Below are positions 43,021 through 51,729 of a DNA stretch of 64,000 nucleotides, piece by piece. The number at the start of each line of letters is the position of its first letter. The first letter of the stretch is position 1. The translations under genes and the position numbers were made by a program. Location of the stretch: assembly GCA_965263215.1 (NCBI GenBank), contig OZ253663.1, positions 558,001 to 622,000 on the forward strand, written 5' to 3'. Source of the stretch: UBA1672 sp965263215. GTDB lineage: Bacteria; Pseudomonadota; Alphaproteobacteria; Micavibrionales; Micavibrionaceae. A model generated the notes under the pieces. It was not told the DNA's origin. It did no database searches and was given only the letters and a program-made list of their open reading frames with translations.

Positions 43021-46000
43021 ATGTACAATAATAAGTCAAACGCGTTTACTGTAAAATCAAAAACACTTCTTCTGTCAACGACCGCCTTTATGGTTGGTGC
43101 GATGTTGGCTCCGACGAATGCTGTTGCGGATAACTCATGGGATTATGACACGGTGCTGGGCGGTACTGTTTCTAAAGATGTTTCGGTTGATACAATTACA
43201 GATATTACGGTCGATGGCGGTAACGGTTTTGTTGAGGGTAATGCGGATATTGCGGCAGGCCATACTGTAAACGTTGATGGTATAAATGGCGCAAAGACTT
43301 TTGCTTATCGTGATAATCGTGCAGACATCTCATCTACTCTCTCAGGTGATTTGAATTCAAACATACAGATTGTCATTATCGACAAAGACGGTTTGTTCTT
43401 TACAGACTCTGCAAATATTGATGTGCAGGGTTTGATTGCAACGTCTGCTGATATTGCTGTTGATGATATTATGAATTTAGAGGCCAATGGAGGCACGCTT
43501 GTCTTTGATAATGTTGGCGATGGTGGTGCGATTGTCATCCGCGGTAATGTAACAGTTGCTGAAGCTGGCTTGGCCGCATTTGTTTCTCCATTCATCACAA
43601 ATCACGGCGTGATTAACGCCAAGCTTGGTAATGTGGTTATGGCGGCCGGTGAAACGGTGACGCTTGACCTATATGGTGATGGCTTGCTTGAGCTTGCTGT
43701 TGACGGTGAATTGGCGGATGCCCTTATTGAAAATCATAATGAAATCAGAGCGCGTGGCGGTTACGTTCAGGTAAGTGCGAGCGCAGCCAAAGGCACAGTT
43801 GATAATGTTATCAATAATACGGGCCTTATCACTGTTGCGTCTGCAACGGTAGAAGGCGGAAAAATTATTCTTTCCGGTGGCGATAAAGGTACAGTTAAAA
43901 ACAGTGGTGAAGTTGTAACATCCACGGGTGGTGAAATTAACATTTCTGGTGAGCGCTTCGTTCAGGATTCTGTTCCGGTTAGCGTTGACGCTGAGGCGTT
44001 TCAGTTGGATGAAATCGTTCCTATTCCCGCCGTTAAGCCACGCATCGTTGGCGCAGGTGGTGACATTACAATCGCGACAAGCGGTAATGTTGGTATTCTT
44101 GATGGCCGCGTTGAAGCCAAGGGTGGTGATATCACGATAAAGAATGGCGGTATCTTTAAATCACTGAATGTGAACACGCTTAGAACAGAAGGCGAAGGCA
44201 CAATCACACTCAGTCAAAATGCCGGTAGTGAAGAAACAATGTCGATCGGCTCTATCCAGAATGCGATTGACGCGATCAATAATACAGGCACAGGTCAAAA
44301 CACAATTCATGTTGGTGCGGGTACATATAATGAGTCTGTGAATGTTGATCATGCCAATTTGGCACTAAATGGCGCAAATGCGGATGTTCATGGCTTCCAT
44401 GGTGAGCGCGGCGAAGAATCTATTATCGCGCCGAATTCTCCTGGTTTTCTTGTGACAGCAGATAACGCAACCATCAACGGTTTTGCGATTGTTGGTACAG
44501 GCAGTGATGCTGGTGTTGAAGTTGATGGTGCAGACAATGTAACCGTTTCCAACAATACTATGACAGGTTTCGAATATGGTGTTCTTGCTGATACTGCGAA
44601 TAATCTTAATGTAACCGGTAACTTTGTTGACGGTGCAGATATACACGGCATGCTTATTGAAAACAGTAATGACGTTACTATCGGCGCTAATGTCGTTGAA
44701 GATTCTGATTTAGATGGCATCCGTGTTGAAGGCGGTAAACGTGCGGTAATCACTTATAACGAGATTAATAATTCAGGTGATGACGGTATTGATGTTGATG
44801 ATAATGATTATGTGATCATTGACACTAACATCATTGATACGACTCAGTTGAATGTTGTGTCCACAGACGGCAACGCGATTGAAGTTTCCCGCAGTAAGGC
44901 AGCACGTATTTCATACAACCAAACGTCTAACACTGGTGCGGATGGTGTTGATATTAAGTCTTCGCATGATGCAAATGTTTATGAAAACATTGTCACTGAT
45001 GCAGGTGATGACGGTATTGATGTTGATCGCGTGGAACGTATTAATGTTTACAATAACACCATCACAAATACAGGTGGTGAAGGCCTTGAGATTACAAGTG
45101 CTGAAAAAGGTAACTTCCATCACAACATAATCACGAATGCAGGTGATGACGGTATTGATGTAAAATTGTCCGATGATATCACTATCCAGACCAACACGAT
45201 TGATGTGACTGGCTCTGACGGTGTGCAGTTGGTAGACAGCGAACGTGCATTAATCGATGGTAATGGCATCACCAACACAGGTGAGAATGGTATCTATACG
45301 CTAAACGCACCTGATGCGACGATCTCGAATAATGCGATTGATACAACCGGTACGAACGGTATTTATGTATCAGCTAGTAACAACGTGGATGTTTTAACCA
45401 ACGTAGTCAATAATGCCGGCGAGCATGGCATCAAGGTGAACCCATCTGATGATGTTGAAATCATTGGAAACTTTGTCTTTGGTTCATTCTTTGACGGCAT
45501 TCGTGTGAATGACGGTAAACGCGCCATCATTGATGGTAACTTCGTTGATCTCTCAGGCGATGACGGTATTGATGTTGATAACAACGATGACGTGATTATT
45601 AGAAATAACGTAATTGATGTAACGCAGCTTCACCCGGATGCAACGGACGGTAACGCGATTGAAGTATCGCGCAGTGATCGTGCGGATATTAGCTTTAACA
45701 CAACGTCTAACACGGGCGCGGATGGTGTTGATGTTAAATCATCCCGCGATGTGAAGGTGTATGAGAACATTGTCACTGATGCAGGTGATGATGGTATCGA
45801 TGTTGATAATGTTATTGATATCGAAGTTTACGAAAATGACGTAGATGGCACTGGTGGCGAAGGTATTGAGGTTACAAAAGCCGACAGTGGTCATTTCCAT
45901 GATAATACGATCAAGAATGTTGGTGATGATGGTATCGATGTAAAATTGTCAAATGACGTTGTGCTTCAGAAAAATCACATTCACGGGGTTGTTTCCGATG

Positions 46001-48876
46001 GTATCCAATTGGTTGACAGTGAGCGCGCGCTGATCAAAAAGAACCGCATTCATTACACAGGTGAGAATGGTGTATTTATCGAAAATGCGTTGGATGCAAC
46101 AATTTCTTGGAACGACATTCACGACACTGGCACCAATGGCATATATGTGTCGGGCAGTAACAACGCCGATGTGTTGTTCAATTCTGTCAGAAATGCGGGT
46201 GCGCATGGTATTAAAGTGAACCCATCTGATGATATTGAAATTACAGGAAATTTTGTCTTTAAATCATTCTTCGATGGTATTCGTGTTGATGACGGGAAGC
46301 GTGCTGTAATTTCTTACAACATTGTAAAAAGTTCTGGTGATGACGGTATCGATGTGAACCATAATGATGACGTGGTAATCAAAAAGAACGTGGTTTCTGG
46401 AACAGGCGATCACCCTGATACAACCGATGGCAATGCGATTGAGGTTGCAAATAGTGATCGTGCTCAGATTTTCGAAAATCATGCATCATTCACGCAGGCG
46501 GACGGTGTTGATGTTAAGTCCTCTCGCGATGTGAAGGTTTATGATAACAAAGTGCGTTTTGCAGGTGATGACGGTATCGACGTGGATAACACGAAAAACA
46601 TCGAAATCTATGATAACGACGTTAAAATTACTGGTGGTGAGGGTATTGAAGTTACAAAAGCTGATAATGGCTATATCCACAATAACTCACTGAGAACAGT
46701 TGGTGATGATGGCATCGACGTGAAATTGTCAAATGACATACGCATCAAGAAAAACCACATCCATGGTGTAGGATCAGACGGCATCCAACTTGTGGATAGT
46801 GAGAATGCGTCAATCAAGAAAAACCGAATTCACTACACAGGTGAAAATGGTATCTATGTCGATAATGCACTTGAGGCGTCTATCGTATGGAACAATATTC
46901 ATCACACGGGCACAAACGGTATCTATGTATCAGATTCTGACATGGTTGATGTTTTGTTGAATGAAATCAACAACACAGGTCAGCACGGCATTAAAGTGAA
47001 CCCGTCTGATTTTGTTGATATTGGCTTTAACCGTATATCTTATGCTGGTTGGGACGGTATCAATGTTGACAGCGGTAAGTTCGCAGATATCTTTGGTAAT
47101 AAGATTTACCATGTTGGTGATGACGGTATTGATGTAAGCGGTAACTTCGGAGTTGATATTCTTTGGAATTCAATCAAGAAGACTGGCCGTGCGTGGTGGT
47201 CGAAAGACGGCAACGGCATCGAGGTCCGCCGTAGCAAGGGTGCCGATGTGAAGGGCAATGATGTTCACTATGTTGGTGATAACGGCATCTATGTCTATAA
47301 GTCTGATTTTGCGGATGTAATCGGTAACGACATCCACGATGTTGATGGTAACGGTATCTATATCTCCGGCTCTGATTATACGGATGTTCTGTTCAACAGC
47401 ATTTATAATGTTGGCGAGCACGGCATTAAGGTGAACCCGTCTGATTTTGTTGATATTGGCTTTAACCGTATATCTTATGCTGGTTGGGACGGTATCAATG
47501 TTGACAGCGGTAAGTTCGCAGATATCTTTGGTAATAAGATTTACCATGTTGGTGATGACGGTATTGATGTAAGCGGTAACTTCGGAGTTGATATTCTTTG
47601 GAATTCAATCAAGAAGACTGGCCGTGCGTGGTGGTCGACAGATGGCAACGGCATCGAGGTGTCCAAGAGTGCGTATGCAGACATTAAGTACAATTCTGTT
47701 CTTTTCGCAGGAGATGACGGTATTGACGTTGCCGCCAAGGGCAAAACTCGGATTATCGGAAACTTTATCTTTGGTTCACGTGATGATGGTATCTATGTAA
47801 CGGGTAAAGGCGCGTTTCTGGGGCCGCAGCTAGAGGTTCAAACAGCATCATTATCACAAATTGAAGGTGGTAATGGCGAGGGGGTTATAATTTCTAAAAA
47901 CGTTGTGAAACGTTCCGGTGGTGATGGCATTCATACGAAGAATATCGCCGACCTTAGCGTAACAAACAACTACGTTAAGGATAGTTATAAGCACGGCCTA
48001 TACATTTCTGGTGCAAGAAATGGTTATGTTGAGTTTCAGGGGAATACACTTGAAAATAACGGCCAGTTCAGCGGATCGGCGCAAGCACGTTTCGAAAGCG
48101 GTGACATCGATATGAGTGATCTGGAACGACCAAATATGTTCATCAACACAACAGGTGTTCCGGCAACGGCGCTCCAGTTTGATGATATATTCGGATCATT
48201 GCCGGACAGTGAAGATGACATTGAATCTGTTGAGTTCTTGGGCGGTACAGGATTGCGCATCGTCGGTGAAACACTCGGTTCAACTGTATTTGATGGATAC
48301 TTACCGGAAGGTAGTTTCTATGTGCGTTTCGAAGATGGTTCTATACTTGATCCCGACACAAATCTTCCAATTCTGATTGATGCAAATAATGTGTCTTTTG
48401 ATGGTGTGATCCCTGGAGAGTTTGTAGGTGAGTTCCTATCTTCCACTGAGCGTCAATTTATTGAAGATCGCCTATTCGATGCGGATGATGAAACGGTTGA
48501 TGGTCGCGGTCAGATTTTTGAAGACTTGCCTGAAGAAGAAGCAAGTATTGATAATATTCAAGACTTCTTTGATAATTTCAGCAACCAGAATGCGGCATCT
48601 AATCAGGCGAGAGTCACTATTAATGGCCTTCCATCTGCTGGCAATGATATTGGCAATTTGAACGATATAACACCTGCCGCTGGTGGCGGTGAGGGTTCTG
48701 AATTTGCGAACATCAACCCAGCCGCTGGTGGGGATGAAAGTCCCCAAGGTCAGGAAGTGACCTGCATGGATGATGCTGTGAATTCTTTGAATAATGGTTC
48801 TGTCACATACAATTTTGGTGGCACATTTGAAGATGGGATTGCTTCCGAAGCTGGCTGCGCGTCCAGAAATATCTAA
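43021..48876 (+). CDS. TpsA-type giant beta-helix exoprotein
   Basis: 1951 residues. An extended signal-like N terminus ends near NAVADN (about 37). The TPS secretion domain (about 40-220) carries NIQIVIIDKDGLFFTDSANI and a VQGLIATSADI repeat, the pattern of FhaB/HMW1 secretion domains. From about residue 270 to 1640 the protein is a right-handed parallel beta-helix of 23-24-residue coils, each with a DDGIDV/ENGIYV/EGIEV-like turn and an N-x-x turn. A higher-order 260-residue module recurs (see repeat entry). The C-terminal ~310 residues are non-repetitive and contain the protein's only two Cys (1915, 1946). Likely a surface adhesin exported by TpsB. Confidence 0.93.
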   Translation: MYNNKSNAFTVKSKTLLLSTTAFMVGAMLAPTNAVADNSWDYDTVLGGTVSKDVSVDTITDITVDGGNGFVEGNADIAAGHTVNVDGINGAKTFAYRDNRADISSTLSGDLNSNIQIVIIDKDGLFFTDSANIDVQGLIATSADIAVDDIMNLEANGGTLVFDNVGDGGAIVIRGNVTVAEAGLAAFVSPFITNHGVINAKLGNVVMAAGETVTLDLYGDGLLELAVDGELADALIENHNEIRARGGYVQVSASAAKGTVDNVINNTGLITVASATVEGGKIILSGGDKGTVKNSGEVVTSTGGEINISGERFVQDSVPVSVDAEAFQLDEIVPIPAVKPRIVGAGGDITIATSGNVGILDGRVEAKGGDITIKNGGIFKSLNVNTLRTEGEGTITLSQNAGSEETMSIGSIQNAIDAINNTGTGQNTIHVGAGTYNESVNVDHANLALNGANADVHGFHGERGEESIIAPNSPGFLVTADNATINGFAIVGTGSDAGVEVDGADNVTVSNNTMTGFEYGVLADTANNLNVTGNFVDGADIHGMLIENSNDVTIGANVVEDSDLDGIRVEGGKRAVITYNEINNSGDDGIDVDDNDYVIIDTNIIDTTQLNVVSTDGNAIEVSRSKAARISYNQTSNTGADGVDIKSSHDANVYENIVTDAGDDGIDVDRVERINVYNNTITNTGGEGLEITSAEKGNFHHNIITNAGDDGIDVKLSDDITIQTNTIDVTGSDGVQLVDSERALIDGNGITNTGENGIYTLNAPDATISNNAIDTTGTNGIYVSASNNVDVLTNVVNNAGEHGIKVNPSDDVEIIGNFVFGSFFDGIRVNDGKRAIIDGNFVDLSGDDGIDVDNNDDVIIRNNVIDVTQLHPDATDGNAIEVSRSDRADISFNTTSNTGADGVDVKSSRDVKVYENIVTDAGDDGIDVDNVIDIEVYENDVDGTGGEGIEVTKADSGHFHDNTIKNVGDDGIDVKLSNDVVLQKNHIHGVVSDGIQLVDSERALIKKNRIHYTGENGVFIENALDATISWNDIHDTGTNGIYVSGSNNADVLFNSVRNAGAHGIKVNPSDDIEITGNFVFKSFFDGIRVDDGKRAVISYNIVKSSGDDGIDVNHNDDVVIKKNVVSGTGDHPDTTDGNAIEVANSDRAQIFENHASFTQADGVDVKSSRDVKVYDNKVRFAGDDGIDVDNTKNIEIYDNDVKITGGEGIEVTKADNGYIHNNSLRTVGDDGIDVKLSNDIRIKKNHIHGVGSDGIQLVDSENASIKKNRIHYTGENGIYVDNALEASIVWNNIHHTGTNGIYVSDSDMVDVLLNEINNTGQHGIKVNPSDFVDIGFNRISYAGWDGINVDSGKFADIFGNKIYHVGDDGIDVSGNFGVDILWNSIKKTGRAWWSKDGNGIEVRRSKGADVKGNDVHYVGDNGIYVYKSDFADVIGNDIHDVDGNGIYISGSDYTDVLFNSIYNVGEHGIKVNPSDFVDIGFNRISYAGWDGINVDSGKFADIFGNKIYHVGDDGIDVSGNFGVDILWNSIKKTGRAWWSTDGNGIEVSKSAYADIKYNSVLFAGDDGIDVAAKGKTRIIGNFIFGSRDDGIYVTGKGAFLGPQLEVQTASLSQIEGGNGEGVIISKNVVKRSGGDGIHTKNIADLSVTNNYVKDSYKHGLYISGARNGYVEFQGNTLENNGQFSGSAQARFESGDIDMSDLERPNMFINTTGVPATALQFDDIFGSLPDSEDDIESVEFLGGTGLRIVGETLGSTVFDGYLPEGSFYVRFEDGSILDPDTNLPILIDANNVSFDGVIPGEFVGEFLSSTERQFIEDRLFDADDETVDGRGQIFEDLPEEEASIDNIQDFFDNFSNQNAASNQARVTINGLPSAGNDIGNLNDITPAAGGGEGSEFANINPAAGGDESPQGQEVTCMDDAVNSLNNGSVTYNFGGTFEDGIASEAGCASRNI
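46996..47203 (+). repeat. copy 1 of perfect 208-bp direct repeat
   Basis: 208 bases identical to 47431-47638 at an offset of 435 bases, both in frame inside tpsA. They encode SDFVDIGFNRISYAGWDG through KKTGRAWWS. The perfect identity, unlike the diverged older modules, implies recent duplication or gene conversion. Confidence 0.95.
47431..47638 (+). repeat. copy 2 of perfect 208-bp direct repeat
   Basis: Identical to 46996-47203. Recombination between the two copies would delete exactly 435 bases (145 codons) in frame, giving a shorter adhesin. Confidence 0.95.
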
Positions 48877-48900
48877 TTTCATTTACAAATTATAATTTTT

Positions 48901-48937
48901 TAAGCCCTGATATTTTTTATCGGGGCTTAATTGTTTA
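48901..48937 (+). terminator. Rho-independent terminator of tpsA
   Basis: TAAGCCCTGATA (48901-48912) pairs with TATCGGGGCTTA (48918-48929) with a single G-U pair and a 5-T loop, followed by ATTGTTTATT. It lies 24 bases after the tpsA stop and separates it from the gene at 49093. Confidence 0.85.
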
Positions 48938-49024
48938 TTAGGGTTCGTCTAGTTTAATAGAAAAAACTTGCATAAGGGTATGTAAATACGCTTAGATGTA
49001 TAAAAATTTTTGTATTACAGGGGG

Positions 49025-49055
49025 TTGCACTTGGGCTATTTTCTGTCAATATAAA
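49025..49055 (+). promoter_or_regulatory. weak promoter candidate for the 206-residue ORF
   Basis: TTGCAC (49025-49030) and TATAAA (49050-49055) are separated by 19 bases, about 38 bases before the start codon at 49093. The spacer is longer than optimal. Confidence 0.3.
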
Positions 49056-49092
49056 TCAAATTGATTAACATCAATAGAGTTAGGCATATAAT

Positions 49093-49713
49093 ATGTATCA
49101 CGATGATAATTGGAACGATGTAACCGGTGATGAGCTTGCGGGGTTCCTAGATAAGATTAATCCAATTGACGGTAAATACCGCACTTCGCCCAGCAGTACG
49201 CAGGTTGCATGGCGCACATTACCTTTTTATGAGAGCGTGGCTCTTATTCGTGTTAAAGACCCAAACTGGGTTAATAAGAAAATGACAATTTATTACCTTA
49301 CGGATCAAGGTAACCTGTTCCGTTTGAATGGTACATCACCGCCAATTCATGAGGTGAACAGCAAAGCTCCGATTAAAGTGAATGAAGATAATGTTTTGGA
49401 TTACCTTCGCTTTTTCTGCTTTTTTGTGCGTGGCGATGAAGGGCCATTCTATGTTGCAGAAGATGTTACTGATCCTAATTTGCCACAAGATATGGATGCA
49501 ACGACAAGCTCCGTTGTGGAAGGAACTATTCGCCCGGCGAGTTTTGAAGGCATGAATGAGCAAGGGCACTTCCTTTGTGACGCTGTTGTGTTCTATTCTA
49601 ATGCATTGTTTATTGCGAATTTTGCAGTACAGCAAAGCGGTATGATTGAAATGTTGAATGATGAGCCAATCGCAGGCGATTTGACATCAAAAGTTGAGCA
49701 ACCGATTGCTTAA
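49093..49713 (+). CDS. hypothetical protein downstream of tpsA
   Basis: 206 residues with no signal peptide or membrane helix. It has an acidic start, then YRTSPSSTQVAWRTLPFYES and VNKKMTIYYLTDQGNLFRLN, which look like a beta-rich fold; the second half has FEGMNEQGHFLCDAVVFYSN. No family is recognised. It follows tpsA with its own terminator and probably its own promoter, so a role in adhesin function or regulation is only positional inference. Confidence 0.6.
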   Translation: MYHDDNWNDVTGDELAGFLDKINPIDGKYRTSPSSTQVAWRTLPFYESVALIRVKDPNWVNKKMTIYYLTDQGNLFRLNGTSPPIHEVNSKAPIKVNEDNVLDYLRFFCFFVRGDEGPFYVAEDVTDPNLPQDMDATTSSVVEGTIRPASFEGMNEQGHFLCDAVVFYSNALFIANFAVQQSGMIEMLNDEPIAGDLTSKVEQPIA

Positions 49714-49745
49714 TTAAGGTCGCTCATACATAAGAATTATGATTT

Positions 49746-49773
49746 CAAGGCCGCGTTTGCGGCCTTTGTTTTT
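49746..49773. terminator. bidirectional terminator between the 206-residue ORF and glnK
   Basis: AAGGCCGC (49747-49754) pairs with GCGGCCTT (49759-49766) around GTTT, followed by TGTTTTT on the plus strand and preceded by TTGAAAT on the other. It serves the convergent genes ending at 49713 and 49782. Confidence 0.85.
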
Positions 49774-49781
49774 GATAGATT

Positions 49782-50123
49782 TTATTGGAGGGCTTCGTTG
49801 CCTTCTTCGCCAGTGCGGATGCGGATTGCTTGGCTGATATCATAAACAAAAATCTTACCATCACCGATACGTCCGGTTTCGGCGGCTTCCTGAACAGTTT
49901 GGACGACTTTATCAACGTCCTCATCTGCCACGGCCAGTTCTATCTTAACCTTCGGTAAAAAACTGACTGAATAATCAGGTGCGTGGTAATTTTCGGTCTG
50001 ACCTTTTTGACGACCGAAACCTTTAACTTCGGTAACAGTTAATCCTTCGATACCTTGCTCCATGAGCGCCTTGCGTACATCATCGAGTTTGAAGGGTTTT
50101 ATAATGGCCATAATCATTTTCAT
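49782..50123 (-). CDS. glnK: PII nitrogen regulatory protein (GlnK-like)
   Basis: 113 residues. The N-terminal MKMIMAIIKPFKLDDVRKAL resembles alphaproteobacterial GlnK more than GlnB. The T-loop keeps the uridylylation Tyr51 but reads GQTENYHAPDYSVSF, where relatives usually have an Arg-Gly-(Ala/Ser)-Glu before Tyr51. The B-loop GRIGDGKIFV is intact. It senses ATP/ADP and 2-oxoglutarate and normally docks on Amt. amt lies 14 kb away in this window. Confidence 0.93.
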   Translation of the reverse strand: MKMIMAIIKPFKLDDVRKALMEQGIEGLTVTEVKGFGRQKGQTENYHAPDYSVSFLPKVKIELAVADEDVDKVVQTVQEAAETGRIGDGKIFVYDISQAIRIRTGEEGNEALQ

Positions 50124-50237
50124 GGTATAAAAACTTTCCTTGTAATATGGTTCATTCCATTGCTGTTTTCCGAGCTGAGGGAATACAGTAGTCGATTAGA
50201 TTGGAAATTCAAGCCTGAATGTGGTGAGGATCGGTTT

Positions 50238-51434
50238 TTGGCTAAAAATAAAGACAATTATGATGCGATTATTCTGGGTGGTGGCTTGGCCGGCTTATCG
50301 TTGTCATGCTTGCTTGGTGGCATTGAAGGCTTAAGGGTTGCCTGTGTCGATCGTGATGATCCTGAGGCCCTTATGAACGCCGATGAACGCACAACGGCAA
50401 TATCTTATGGATCATCACAAATTTTGAGACGCGCGGGCGTTTGGGAAGATATAGTCGCGCAAGGTTGCCCGATTAAAGATATCCAAATTCTTGATGGGGA
50501 TAGTCCCGTCTTGCTGAGGTTTCTGAGTGAAGAGGTCGAGGATAAAGCGTTTGGTTGGATTGTCGCAAACAGCCATATTCGCAAATGTCTGATGGATAAA
50601 ATTAGCGCATGTAAAATGGTGGACCATATTGCTCCTGCTCAAGCGTATGATTTTAAGGTTAATACAAATCATGCATCGGTGGTTTTGGATGGTGGTCGTA
50701 CGTTAAATGCATCACTTATCGTTGGGGCAGACGGACGGCATTCAAGTGTGCGTGAGTTTATGGATGTTGATGTGCGTTCGTGGAATTATAATCAACGCGC
50801 TGTTGTGTGTTTTATAGAGCATGAAAACCCTCACAATAACAAAGCTGTAGAGCATTTCTGGCCTGGTGGTCCGTTCGCTATCTTACCTATGAATGATATA
50901 AGTGACGGGCGACATCGCTCTTCGCTTGTGTTCACGGAGCATGGACGCGCTAGAGATACGTTAATGGGTTTGAGTGATGAAGCTTTTAAGGAAGAGGTGG
51001 TCGCCAGATTTCCCGAAAGCTATGGAGAAATAGAGATTGTTGACAATAAGCGTATGGCATTTCCATTATCGCTTGTTCATGCCGCAGAATATATTGCGCC
51101 GCGTATGGTTCTTGTGGCCGACGCGGCTCATGGTATTCATCCGATTGCGGGGCAAGGTTTAAATCTGGGGTTTCGGGACTTAGATACGTTGTCTTTCCTT
51201 ATAGAGCGTGCGCATGAAGCAGGGAAAGATATTGGGGCGCAAGACCTTCTGGTATCCTATCAGCGTAAGCGCAGGCCGGATAATATGGCCATGGTAGCCG
51301 TTACAGATGGTTTGGTACGGCTGTTCTCTAATGATTTACCGCCAGTGAAGCTGCTGCGTCGTGCAGGGCTTAGGGCTGTGTCGGGCATAGGCGCGGCCAA
51401 AAAATTCTTTATGCACCGCGCTATGGGTGAATAA
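50238..51434 (+). CDS. UbiH/COQ6-family FAD-dependent monooxygenase
   Basis: 398 residues from a TTG at 50238 with GAGG nine bases upstream; the longer frame from 50055 overlaps glnK on the other strand and is rejected. The FAD fingerprint ILGGGLAGLSLSCLL is near residue 13, the DG motif IVGADGRHSSVRE near 165, and the second FAD motif LVADAAHGIHPIAGQGLNLG near 293. These define the UbiH/UbiF/UbiL flavoprotein hydroxylases of ubiquinone synthesis. The precise ring position is not predictable. Confidence 0.88.
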   Translation: MAKNKDNYDAIILGGGLAGLSLSCLLGGIEGLRVACVDRDDPEALMNADERTTAISYGSSQILRRAGVWEDIVAQGCPIKDIQILDGDSPVLLRFLSEEVEDKAFGWIVANSHIRKCLMDKISACKMVDHIAPAQAYDFKVNTNHASVVLDGGRTLNASLIVGADGRHSSVREFMDVDVRSWNYNQRAVVCFIEHENPHNNKAVEHFWPGGPFAILPMNDISDGRHRSSLVFTEHGRARDTLMGLSDEAFKEEVVARFPESYGEIEIVDNKRMAFPLSLVHAAEYIAPRMVLVADAAHGIHPIAGQGLNLGFRDLDTLSFLIERAHEAGKDIGAQDLLVSYQRKRRPDNMAMVAVTDGLVRLFSNDLPPVKLLRRAGLRAVSGIGAAKKFFMHRAMGE

Positions 51435-51461
51435 TTTTATGGTTTTTTGGCGTCCTTTTAT

Positions 51462-51490
51462 TTGACAGTCACATCAGAAGTCGGTATAAA
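51462..51490 (+). promoter_or_regulatory. sigma-70 promoter of the rpmH operon
   Basis: TTGACA (51462-51467), a 17-base spacer and TATAAA (51485-51490), 87 bases before rpmH. This is a near-consensus promoter, as expected for a highly expressed ribosomal operon. Confidence 0.75.
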
Positions 51491-51577
51491 CCCCCATTCT
51501 CTTAAGAGAAATAAGAATTTTAGCCTTTTCAGATTATCAAGTCGGAATAGGGCAATATAAAGAAAAAGGTCAGTTAC

Positions 51578-51718
51578 ATGAAACAGAAGCGTACATTTCA
51601 GCCAAGTCGTCTCGTTCGCGCACGTCGCCACGGATTTCGTTCACGTATGGCTGATAAGAATGGCCGTGCAATTCTTGCGCGTCGTCGCGCAAAGGGACGT
51701 AAGCGTCTTAGCGCCTAA
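51578..51718 (+). CDS. rpmH: 50S ribosomal protein L34
   Basis: 46 residues, too short for many gene finders. The sequence starts KRTFQPSRLVRARRHGFRSR, continues with the DKNGRAILARRRAKGRKRLS block, and matches L34 throughout. AAAAAGG lies upstream. It begins the conserved rpmH-rnpA-yidD-yidC run that flanks the replication origin in many bacteria; no dnaA or origin is seen here. Confidence 0.98.
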   Translation: MKQKRTFQPSRLVRARRHGFRSRMADKNGRAILARRRAKGRKRLSA

Positions 51719-51729
51719 CAATTATCATC

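Larger units (their letters stand above)
44656..47638 (+). repeat. higher-order modular repeats within tpsA (780-bp period)
   Basis: Equivalent codons (start of V/I-N-P/N-S-D blocks) fall at 44656, 45436, 46216 and 46996, exactly 780 bases (260 residues) apart. Each module contains 11 beta-helix coils in the same order, including the recurrent DGNAIEV, GADGVDV, GEGIEV, DDGIDVKLS and GTNGIYV coils. After the third module, a 145-residue (435-bp) short module follows and its first half repeats again at 47431. The modules differ by substitutions, so the array is old except for the recent copy noted separately. Confidence 0.9.

Noticed and set aside
44650..47750. Many short minus-strand ORFs and regular repeats, resembling an antisense gene cluster or CRISPR array
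   Set aside because: They are shadows of the beta-helix coding repeats in tpsA. The periods are multiples of three, follow the protein coils, and there are no spacer-repeat units.
50055..50237. N-terminal extension of the UbiH-type gene
   Set aside because: It would overlap glnK on the other strand. The TTG at 50238 has a good ribosome site, and the FAD motif follows about 10 residues later.
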